From Aptenodytes patagonicus (Eukaryota > Chordata > Aves > Sphenisciformes > Spheniscidae): a stretch of 64,000 nt of DNA. The notes under the pieces were generated by a model, which was not told the origin of the DNA, made no database searches, and saw only the letters and a list, made by a program, of their open reading frames with translations. The translations under genes and the position numbers were made by a program. Every line of letters starts with the position of its first letter. Position 1 is the first letter of the stretch. The DNA lies in the NCBI RefSeq assembly GCF_965638725.1, contig NC_134951.1:29829746-29893745 (forward strand). Direction: 5' to 3'. This document shows positions 46,801 through 51,030 of this stretch, in pieces.

Positions 46801-49800
46801 ACCCATTGCTCTCAGTGTAGTCTTTAACAGTCCATTGTATCGTTCAATTTTCCCAGAGGCTGGTGCATGATAGGGGATGTGATACACCCACTCAATGCCG
46901 TGCTCTTTGGCCCAGGTGTCTATGAGGTTGTTTCGGAAATGAGTCCCATTGTCTGACTCAATTCTTTCTGGGGTGCCATGTCGCCATAGGACTTGTTTTT
47001 CAAGGCCCAGGATAGTGTTCCGGGCAGTGGCATGGGGCACGGGATATGTTTCCAGCCATCCGGTGGTTGCCTCCACCATTGTAAGCACGTGGCGCTTGCC
47101 TTGGCGGGTTTGTGGGAGTGTGATATAATCGATCTGCCAGGCCTCCCCAGATTTATATTTCAACCATCGTCCTCCATACCAAAGAGGCTTTAACCGCTTG
47201 GCTTGCTTGATTGCAGCGCATGTTTCGCATTTATGGATAACCTGGGCTATAGTGTCCATGGTCAAGTCCACCCCTCGATCACGAGCCCATCTATATGTTG
47301 CATCTCTTCCTTGGTGGCCTGAGGTGTCATGGGCCCACCGAGCTAGAAATAATTCACCCTTATGTTGCCAGTCCAGATCCACCTGAGCCACTTCAGTCTT
47401 AGCAGCCTGATCCACCTGCTGATTATTTTGATGTTCTTCAGTGGCCTGACTCTTGGGTACGTGAGCGTCTACGTGACGGACTTTTACAACCAGGTTCTCC
47501 ACCTGGGCAGCAATATCTTGCCACAATGCGGCAGCCCAGATGGGTTTGCCTCTGTGCTGCCAGTTGCTCTGCTTCCATTGCTGCAACCACCCCCACAGGG
47601 CATTTGCCACCATCCATGAGTCAGTACAGAGATAGAGCACTGGCCACTTTTCTCGGTCAGCAATGTCTAAAGCCAGCTGGATGGCTAAAATATGCTGGGC
47701 AATCTTGAGTAGTTAAGAACACTGAGTTATAAATAAAAAATAATTTCCTAACCTGAAAAGTATGCCAGCAGACTCAAAATCTATTTTATTGGTGCACCAC
47801 AGGGTATTGTGCAATTAAAGACTTGACTGAGCTCGCTTTGTACAAGTTTAATATGACTGTGTTGACTCAGAGTAGAACTACTGACTAAATAGTTGAATTT
47901 CTGAATAAATAGTTCAAAATTAGGTATTATATCTCAACAAAGCAATCTGGTCTCCTAAAAGAGCTGTAGGTTTATGCATAAGTTCAAATCAGCGGTACAG
48001 CTGTCTGCTCACATCATATCTTCCCTTATTTGAAATTGTTTTCATCCTTTTGCTGTTGTGCTTAGTGGTGGTGTTCATACAATGTAGTCATTAATTTTTG
48101 GTGACAGACTACAGTGCACTTTGAAAGTAATTTATTGTTTAAAGGCTTGACTCTGCCCTTCCACCTGATGGAAATAAAATGAACTAAAAATATCAATAAA
48201 TAATTTGTACAAGGTCAGTGATAAAACTGATAACTGAATCTTATATTCCCAGAATTTATTCAATTATAAATTTACCAACTGTTACTAAATATTGTTATTA
48301 AATGTCCAACATATTCATCTACAGTACTGAAAGTTTGCCACGCTCAGGTCCCCCTAGCACTGGGTATTGCCATTGGGGATTGCAGTGGCGTTTGGTGCAT
48401 ACAGGAGGTCCCAGTTGTGATGCTGCAGTGCTGAAGGCATCTGACCTTATGAAGCAGCCTGGCTTCAGTTGTGTTCACTGGCTGCCTGCATGGTTAATGG
48501 GAGTTCTATCATGGGGTAAGAGGGAGTGAGGAGGCAAAATCAACCCCAGCAAAGGGTAAAAAGGAAAAAGCACTAGCAACTGCTGGAAGAGGAGAAAGCA
48601 AAAAGGCAGAAAAGGCTGCTTCAGCAGCTCCAGGGAATAGAGGACAATCCAGGTATCATTGTGGAGCTAACTGCATGCCATTAGCAACACAGTCACAGTT
48701 TGGACCTTATTCTTGATTCTTGCACATGCTTAGTGGCTAATTGACAACATGTGTTAATGCAAGCAGTTGTCTGCAACTGGCTTTCTGCTTTATTTTGGTT
48801 TCAAAATTTCTTTTTTGTTTTTGTGACCATGTAATGTTTTCCTTTCAGTAACTAACTTGCCTCTTTTATCAATAGTACCGGATGTTACAGTAAAGTCCAG
48901 GTGAATGACTATGGCTCTGCTGACATGAGAGAGCATTCATTGATACTATTTCTGTTCCAAATCTAGGCCTTGCATAAAACAGCCCAACAATAATTGAAGT
49001 TTTAAAATCCGTTATGTAAATATATATAATTATTCTGTTTCTTTTGTCATAAGAACAAACAGCTTTTTTATAGGATGTGCTTGTGTCCTCCTAAAGCAGA
49101 AGATGAGTAATTCAAGAATGACAGCGTGTCTGAAAGCTGCTTTAGTTTTTCCTACTATACCACTGGTATCAATATTTACTGTACATACAAACCTTGTCTA
49201 ACTTAAGATATTTATTTCACTAACACCGAACAGTTAGTGTCCAAAACAACCTAAATGTAATGCAGAAACGGAGTTTCTTTTTTGAGTATTATGAAAGGTG
49301 TTTAAGAGAGGTTGTTAACAAGTCAGATGAGTGCAATGCAGTCTTCCTCCCCACCATCAAAAATGTTACAGTCCTGATCCAGACTATTCTTACTGTTGGT
49401 AAGACTTTTTCTCTACTTACGTCTAGCCTTCCTAGTAAGAGTGACAACAGTGGTGCCAAGTTAGAATGTAGATACGGGAATATCTATTGATAAGGAACCG
49501 GAATGAAAATACTGAAACCTCTCTGCTTGTTTTGTGTGTCTGTCTTTTGTGTTTTAATACTTTATTTTCCTTGGTGCATACATATGGGTTCTAATCTTGG
49601 TATTATTTTGACCAGTAAATACGTAGTTGCGTTGCACTCTTAAACTAATCATTGGGCTGCCCCTGGTTAATACAGTGGAAAGTTGTAGAGGTTGCTCCTA
49701 TATTTCAAAGTGTTGAAAAGATAGCATAAGACAGAAGGAAGGGAAAATACTTTCATTCTGTTTCTGTACCTTTTTTTGCAGTCTGCTGACATTGCCCATG

Positions 49801-49955
49801 GAAGTAATTTGTTGCTTTATGTAATAATATTAATGTAGTTGTGTTTATGACTAGTTATCAACTGTAGTTTGAGATTACAATCGGGTTTTTGTATTTATAC
49901 AGAACAAGATGCAGAATTGGAAGAAGCTATCAAGAGAAGCCTTGAGGAAATGTAA
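4806..49955 (+). CDS. ZNF451: ZNF451 (ZATT), SUMO2/3 E3/E4 ligase; complete spliced coding region, 14 coding exons
   Basis: Exons: 4806-4883, 13892-13975, 15193-15318, 16893-17004, 17632-17782, 19144-19270, 20970-21123, 23136-23283, 26950-28601, 29706-29840, 33944-34074, 35605-35791, 45395-45469, 49903-49955. They sum to 3213 nt, 1070 residues; human ZNF451 is about 1061. Order of parts: SIM1 (I22-V25), P29-L-R-P, SIM2 (I37-V40), basic linker, C2H2-type fingers at about 163-187, 206-222, 247-269, 309-330, 356-378, 491-512, 524-544, 598-621, 628-648, 659-681, 746-766 and 780-801, a PIN/NYN-like domain at about 878-1028 (D897, D899, D960, D986), then a UIM-like repeat and a true UIM (1054-1070). 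From family knowledge it elongates SUMO2/3 chains in the nucleus, acts with TDP2 on TOP2-DNA adducts and modulates transcription. The match to human is strong across all exons. Start is the only ATG in the first coding exon. Confidence 0.96.
6603..6710 (+). repeat. T/G low-complexity tract
   Basis: About 100 bases made almost only of T and G runs on the + strand (A/C on the other). A polymorphic simple-sequence region without a clear repeat unit. Confidence 0.7.
10357..10378 (+). repeat. C-run
   Basis: Interrupted polycytosine run including 13 or so consecutive C. Its complement is a G-run that could form a quadruplex. Confidence 0.75.
12700..13248 (-). mobile_element. ERVL-type LTR (solo), antisense to ZNF451
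   Basis: About 549 bases starting TGTTGTGG and ending CAGGACA on the + strand, the inverse of the LTR at 34226-34794 with which it shares its whole length. The CRE-like site of that copy is mutated here (TGATGTCA) and its TATA is degraded. No matching 5-bp flanks (GAAAG on the left, AAGCG on the right), so the target duplication has decayed. No internal retroviral sequence adjoins it. Confidence 0.85.
13892..13975 (+). CDS. ZNF451: ZNF451 coding exon 2 (PLRP and SIM2)
   Basis: Acceptor TTTTCAG, donor CAC|GTGAGT, phase 0 at both ends, 28 codons. It encodes E-G-P-L-R-P-V-L-E (residues 27-35) and I37-D-L-V-S-S followed by E-D-E-E. In human ZNF451 this PLRP-SIM2 block together with SIM1 is the minimal E3 module that positions E2~SUMO and backside SUMO. 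The residues are fully kept here. Confidence 0.95.
13976..15192 (+). other. ZNF451: ZNF451 intron
   Basis: Contains tandem AATAAA-type repeats at about 14093-14104 soon after the exon; these could in principle serve premature polyadenylation. Nothing else recognised. Confidence 0.8.
15193..15318 (+). CDS. ZNF451: ZNF451 coding exon 3
   Basis: Acceptor TTGTAG, donor AAG|GTACTG, phase 0 at both ends, 42 codons (residues 55-96). Highly charged helix-prone stretch with K-R-K-D-H-I-D-Y-Q and [12 protein letters not shown], a strong match to the human linker region that follows SIM2. Confidence 0.95.
15319..16892 (+). other. ZNF451: ZNF451 intron with an old CR1 fragment
   Basis: AT-rich intron with poly-T runs, a C-run at about 16722-16740 and a short CR1 fragment at about 15890-16000. 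No other coding potential seen. Confidence 0.8.
15890..16000 (+). mobile_element. Short, old CR1 fragment
   Basis: Contains GGACCTGGACAGCTTGAAGG and a stretch reading A-T-G-A-A-A-T-T-C-A-A-C-A-G-G-G-A-C-A-A, matching the part of CR1 ORF2 that reads W-x-x-x-N-L-M-K-F-N-x-D-K-C-K. The same block is seen in the CR1 at 41690-41760. Strongly diverged; edges approximate. Confidence 0.7.
16893..17004 (+). CDS. ZNF451: ZNF451 coding exon 4
   Basis: Acceptor CCTTCAG, donor CCAG|GTAAGA, phase 0 in and 1 out. Contains [10 protein letters not shown] and [10 protein letters not shown] (residues 97-133), nearly identical to the human segment. Confidence 0.96.
17005..17631 (+). other. ZNF451: ZNF451 intron, no other features
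   Basis: AT-rich, GT-AG (GTAAGA to ACACAG). I see no repeats or genes inside it. Confidence 0.85.
17632..17782 (+). CDS. ZNF451: ZNF451 coding exon 5 (zinc finger 1)
   Basis: Acceptor ACACAG, donor AAAG|GTAAGG, phase 1 in and 2 out. Encodes C163-x4-C168-x12-H181-x5-H187, the last ligand being on the next exon. The preceding 25 residues are basic and poorly conserved. Confidence 0.95.
17783..19143 (+). other. ZNF451: ZNF451 intron with a degraded ERVL LTR
   Basis: Holds the divergent LTR at 18286-18831; the remainder is AT-rich sequence without recognisable features. Confidence 0.85.
18286..18831 (-). mobile_element. Diverged ERVL-type LTR, antisense to ZNF451
   Basis: Same family as 12700-13248 and 45496-46036, recognised by the shared order of blocks: the GCTGCTCACTCAC region, the GAGAATCAGAAG block, the polyadenylation region with ATAAAAACAG, the GGTATGGAATATCCCTTTGG block and the AACTCCATCCCAGCT end. 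More substitutions and small indels than the other copies, so older or a different subfamily. Confidence 0.8.
19144..19270 (+). CDS. ZNF451: ZNF451 coding exon 6 (zinc finger 2), GC donor
   Basis: Acceptor TTTCCAG, phase 2 in and 0 out. Contains C206-x2-C209-x12-H222. The exon must end at AAG before GCAAGA (19271): read-through reaches TAA three codons later, and the next GT (at about 19288) lies beyond that stop. This is a GC-AG intron. The join to 20970 restores the conserved reading frame. Confidence 0.92.
19271..20969 (+). other. ZNF451: ZNF451 GC-AG intron
   Basis: Begins GCAAGA and ends CTTCCAG. The interior has a purine-rich stretch at about 20250-20930 with no family I recognise. Small open frames in it are not supported. 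Confidence 0.85.
20970..21123 (+). CDS. ZNF451: ZNF451 coding exon 7 (zinc finger 3)
   Basis: Acceptor CTTCCAG, donor AGTG|GTATGT, phase 0 in and 1 out. Encodes C247-x2-C250-x12-H263-x5-H269 within the conserved run [11 protein letters not shown], matching human ZNF451. Confidence 0.96.
21124..23135 (+). other. ZNF451: ZNF451 intron, no other features
   Basis: Two kilobases of AT-rich sequence from GTATGT to ATTATAG. No repeat or gene recognised. Confidence 0.8.
23136..23283 (+). CDS. ZNF451: ZNF451 coding exon 8 (zinc finger 4, variant ligand)
   Basis: Acceptor ATTATAG, donor TCAG|GTTTGT, phase 1 in and 2 out. Contains [15 protein letters not shown] and [10 protein letters not shown], near-identical to human. 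Ligands C309, C312 and H325 are present. The usual last His (H-F-R-V-H in human, recalled) reads Arg here, with C330 one residue on. An LTR begins 58 bases after the exon end. Confidence 0.95.
23342..24133 (-). mobile_element. Solo LTR of a second ERV family with perfect 5-bp target duplication
   Basis: 792 bases starting TG and ending CA, flanked by TAGGC at 23337-23341 and 24134-24138. On the - strand it has a TATA-like ATAAATAG (23861-23868) and, about 460 bases downstream, AATAAA (23397-23402), the order expected for U3-R-U5. No internal sequence adjoins it. It differs from the ERVL-type LTRs in the window. The family was inferred from structure, not recognised by name. Confidence 0.8.
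24386..26700 (-). mobile_element. CR1 LINE, 2.3 kb, antisense in a ZNF451 intron
   Basis: The 3' tail (ATTCTRTG-type) is at 24386-24410. The - strand carries most of ORF2 downstream of the endonuclease: 25310-26560 with [12 protein letters not shown] and [13 protein letters not shown] (reverse transcriptase), 24964-25407 with the F-A-D-D-T-K-L catalytic block, and 24471-25133 (C-terminal region). Frameshifts separate them, one at a T-run at 25436-25442 and another near 25130; the reading frame is also damaged near 26060. Its 5' end, with the endonuclease, is missing, as is usual for CR1. One of the better preserved copies here. Confidence 0.92.
26950..28601 (+). CDS. ZNF451: ZNF451 coding exon 9, large zinc-finger exon
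   Basis: Single 1652-base exon (phase 2 in, 1 out) after acceptor CATTCTAG. It encodes about 550 residues, including fingers near 356-378, 491-512, 524-544, 598-621, 628-648, 659-681, 746-766 and 780-801, joined by less conserved acidic and serine-rich linkers. A cysteine pair at about 465/467 looks like a degenerate finger. Two donors 6 bases apart keep the same frame (GTGAAG at 28596, GTTTGT at 28602). I prefer the second for its AAG|GT context and G at +5. Confidence 0.96.
28602..29705 (+). other. ZNF451: ZNF451 intron, no other features
   Basis: AT-rich; ends with a pyrimidine tract before CATTGAAG. Nothing else recognised. Confidence 0.8.
29706..29840 (+). CDS. ZNF451: ZNF451 coding exon 10 (PIN-like domain, part 1)
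   Basis: Acceptor CATTGAAG, donor TCAAG|GTAAAA, phase 1 at both ends. Encodes [15 protein letters not shown] then V-D-L-D-N-W. The D-x-D-N-W block (D897, D899) is the first acidic motif expected of a PIN/NYN-like fold. It ends in F-I-W-G-F-Q. Confidence 0.95.
29841..33943 (+). other. ZNF451: ZNF451 intron, simple-sequence runs only
   Basis: Four kilobases, T-rich, with a C-run at about 33299-33320 and a G-run at about 32750. Open frames of 60-100 codons occur but share no similarity with families I know. Confidence 0.75.
33944..34074 (+). CDS. ZNF451: ZNF451 coding exon 11 (PIN-like domain, part 2)
   Basis: Acceptor CTGTTTAG, donor CAT|GTAAGT, phase 1 in and 0 out. Encodes [14 protein letters not shown] and G-C-F-F-L-H-P-R-C, then E-A-A-D-F-A-L-C (D960, the second acidic position). 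A strong human match. Confidence 0.95.
34226..34794 (+). mobile_element. ERVL-type solo LTR, sense to ZNF451, with 5-bp target duplication
   Basis: 569 bases from TGTCCTGG to ACGACA, flanked by ACCTG at 34221-34225 and 34795-34799. It keeps a TATA box (TATATAA, 34482-34488) and a full CRE palindrome TGACGTCA (34467-34474) a few bases upstream, so its promoter looks intact. The 5-bp duplication is what ERVL-class integration leaves. No internal region remains. Confidence 0.9.
34467..34488 (+). promoter_or_regulatory. LTR core promoter: CRE and TATA box
   Basis: TGACGTCA at 34467-34474 and TATATAA at 34482-34488, inside the sense LTR. This could start transcripts running into the last ZNF451 exons. 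Activity is inferred only. Confidence 0.55.
35605..35791 (+). CDS. ZNF451: ZNF451 coding exon 12 (PIN-like domain, part 3)
   Basis: Acceptor CATACAG, donor AAAG|GTAGAA, phase 0 in and 1 out. Encodes [13 protein letters not shown]986-K-S-F, the S-G-D-x-x-F element typical of PIN/NYN folds, then R-I-L-N-P-H-H and [10 protein letters not shown]. Almost identical to human across its length. Confidence 0.96.
37956..38053 (+). CDS. Possible alternative last exon of ZNF451
   Basis: A strong pyrimidine-rich acceptor (GTTTTTTAAAG ending 37955) is followed by a frame that joins exon 12 in the correct phase (G|AT) and runs 32 codons plus the split one to TGA at 38051-38053. AATAAA follows at 38423-38428. 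The product would lose both UIM-type motifs. The 33 residues resemble nothing I know, so this is a prediction, not a recognised exon. Confidence 0.25.
41420..42154 (+). mobile_element. CR1 LINE 3' fragment, sense
   Basis: Degenerate end of CR1 ORF2: the block for G-L-D-E-Q then N-W-L-N-G at 41440-41480, the G-P-V-L-F-N-V region at about 41560 and K-K-A-N-G-T-L-G at about 41896. It ends with the CR1 tail CATTCTGTGATAC at 42142-42154. Many stops. A different subfamily from the CR1s at 1165 and 24386, judged by the tail and 3' sequence. Confidence 0.88.
44360..44436 (-). mobile_element. Very short CR1 3' end, antisense
   Basis: Tail ATCATAGAATCG followed by GGTTGGAAAAAACCTTTAAG and ATCATCAAGTCCAACC, the conserved CR1 3' hairpin region in reverse. 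Only about 75 bases were inserted or kept. Confidence 0.85.
45395..45469 (+). CDS. ZNF451: ZNF451 coding exon 13 (UIM-like motif), symmetric cassette
   Basis: Acceptor ATTTAAG, donor GAAG|GTCTGT, phase 1 at both ends, 75 bases, so skipping it keeps frame. It encodes an acidic run (E1033-E-D-E-D) then [11 protein letters not shown], which mirrors the terminal UIM with Thr in place of the key Ala. Human ZNF451 has an acidic linker at this position and, as I recall it, no second K-R-S-L-E-E. Less certain than the other exons, but phase, splice sites and acidic D-S-E-E-D start fit. Confidence 0.82.
45496..46036 (-). mobile_element. 3' LTR of a truncated ERVL-type element
   Basis: 541 bases from TGTCGTGG to AGGACA, the inverse of the LTR at 34226-34794. 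It keeps TGACGTCA (45792-45799) but not the TATA. It contains an ATA-type microsatellite at about 45649-45680. It starts 26 bases after the end of ZNF451 exon 13. Internal retroviral sequence follows on its right, so on the element's own strand this is the 3' LTR. Confidence 0.9.
45649..45680 (+). repeat. ATA/AAT microsatellite inside the LTR
   Basis: Nine or so AAT-type units with one interruption. The same place in the sister LTRs at 12700 and 34226 is shorter or differs in sequence, so the repeat probably expanded after insertion. Confidence 0.7.
46037..46482 (-). mobile_element. ERVL 3' untranslated part with polypurine tract
   Basis: Between the integrase stop and the 3' LTR. Next to the LTR the - strand reads AATAAGGGGTGGATAT, a polypurine tract as needed to prime plus-strand synthesis. 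There is no room for an env gene, which fits ERVL. A TA/CA microsatellite lies at about 46121-46144. Confidence 0.75.
46121..46144 (+). repeat. TA/CA dinucleotide repeat
   Basis: Five TA units followed by about six CA units, inside the ERVL 3' non-coding part. Confidence 0.8.
46483..47703 (-). pseudogene. ERVL pol remnant: RNase H C-terminus and integrase
   Basis: An open frame of about 400 codons runs on the - strand to a stop at 46483-46485 and is cut at its 5' side at about 47703, where unique sequence begins. Upstream lies the end of an RNase H domain (L-C-T-D-S-W). Then come the integrase zinc-binding H-H-C-C region (H-D-T-S-G-H-Q-G and C-E-T-C) and the catalytic D,D35E triad (W-Q-I-D-Y, E-S-D-N-G and G-K-I-E-R, exactly 35 residues between the last two). 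No stop interrupts it. Gag, protease, reverse transcriptase and the 5' LTR are absent, so the element cannot move by itself. Confidence 0.9.
49903..49955 (+). CDS. ZNF451: ZNF451 last coding exon (C-terminal UIM and stop)
   Basis: Acceptor TTATACAG, phase 1 in. Encodes [14 protein letters not shown] followed by TAA at 49953-49955. This fits the ubiquitin-interacting motif pattern acidic-x-hydrophobic-x-x-Ala-x3-Ser-x2-acidic (A1062, S1066) and matches the human C-terminus. Confidence 0.96.
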
Positions 49956-50721
49956 ATTAAGATACTTCAGTACACTAACACCATGTCATCAGAGCTGCTC
50001 ACAAAAATGGAAGCTTGTTCATCTATTTACAAAGGTTCAGAAATACCACTTCAAAAACACGTCTGTATCTTGAATTATTAGATTTATAATCTGATGTCCT
50101 CTGTCATGCTGATTAACAGCTGGAGTTTATGGATATCCGCTGCAATATATTGTGTATGATAAAAAAAAATTTTTAAGCCTTTCCATATTCTGTTTCTAAT
50201 GGGTGACTAAGTTTCTCCGGTCTAGCTGTGTAAGCTGTTGCCTAATTAGTAGGCTGGTCTTACTAGGTATTTTGGGGTTTTTAGTTGTTGTTCAGGGTTT
50301 TTTTGAAATTTTCTTGTATTTAATTTTTCTGTCACACAATGTCATTGTCTTTATTTACTTTTTCATGTGGTCTTTGCAACAGATAAAAATAGTAAACTCC
50401 AATTATCTCAGATTTGCCTAGCTAATCTTGTTGTAAAGAGAAGCTTAGATCCCAGGTTTATAAATTCAACACATGGCCTAACTCTTGCCTGTGGCCAGTC
50501 TCACCTCATAGACCATAATTTTGTCTACGTCCTGTTTGCTATAAATGTCAGAATCAGGACCACAGGCTGTACAGTTAGTTTGTTAGCTTTATTTTTATAA
50601 ACGTGTATGTGTTTTTTCAATAGTAGCATGGTAGTGTTGGATTTGATGGCTTAAAGTTTGACGGGTTCGGTTCCTCTCCCTGATTGGAGGCTGGAACAAC
50701 TTTTTAAGGGAACAGAAGCTA

Positions 50722-50727
50722 AATAAA
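50722..50727 (+). promoter_or_regulatory. ZNF451: Polyadenylation signal AATAAA (ZNF451)
   Basis: First canonical hexamer after the stop, about 770 bases downstream. Use is inferred. Confidence 0.5.
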
Positions 50728-51024
50728 CTTTCTAGTTCCTGTTTGGAATAGATGTGAGAGAATTTAAGCTGTACTATTCCTATATACTATTGTCTTTGCT
50801 CCCTTCTGTTGATGAAGAGGTGGCCTTGGATAAATGAATGTAAATGTGTTGATTATTTTTGTACTGTCCTTATTTTAAGGTGAACAATTATTTGTGTTTA
50901 AAATTGTTATCTATGCCACTTTCTCAGTTTCTTCATTTAAAAATACCTATGCAAGCTGTCCAGCTTTACCAGTCTATTATACTTCAGTTAATGATTGCTG
51001 TCAATCAGTAAGAAATCTCAATGT

Positions 51025-51030
51025 AATAAA
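51025..51030 (+). promoter_or_regulatory. ZNF451: Polyadenylation signal AATAAA (ZNF451)
   Basis: Second canonical hexamer, with T-rich sequence about 12-20 bases later (51043-51050), a good arrangement for a cleavage site. Confidence 0.55.

Larger units (their letters stand above)
45470..49902 (+). other. ZNF451: ZNF451 last intron, holding an ERVL remnant
   Basis: Left half is the ERVL-type element at 45496-47703. The right half (47704-49902) is AT-rich, with a purine-rich Lys/Ala-coding-like stretch at about 48545-48650 and no recognised repeat. Confidence 0.85.
49956..51030 (+). other. ZNF451: 3' untranslated region of ZNF451
   Basis: AT-rich sequence directly after the stop. AATAAA motifs at 50722-50727 and 51025-51030 mark likely cleavage regions. 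Longer forms could reach AATAAA at 51624-51629 or 53319-53324; the true end is not visible. Confidence 0.65.

Noticed and set aside
46486-47619. Several + strand open frames over the ERVL integrase
   Set aside because: Shadows of the real - strand integrase frame, which shows catalytic motifs.
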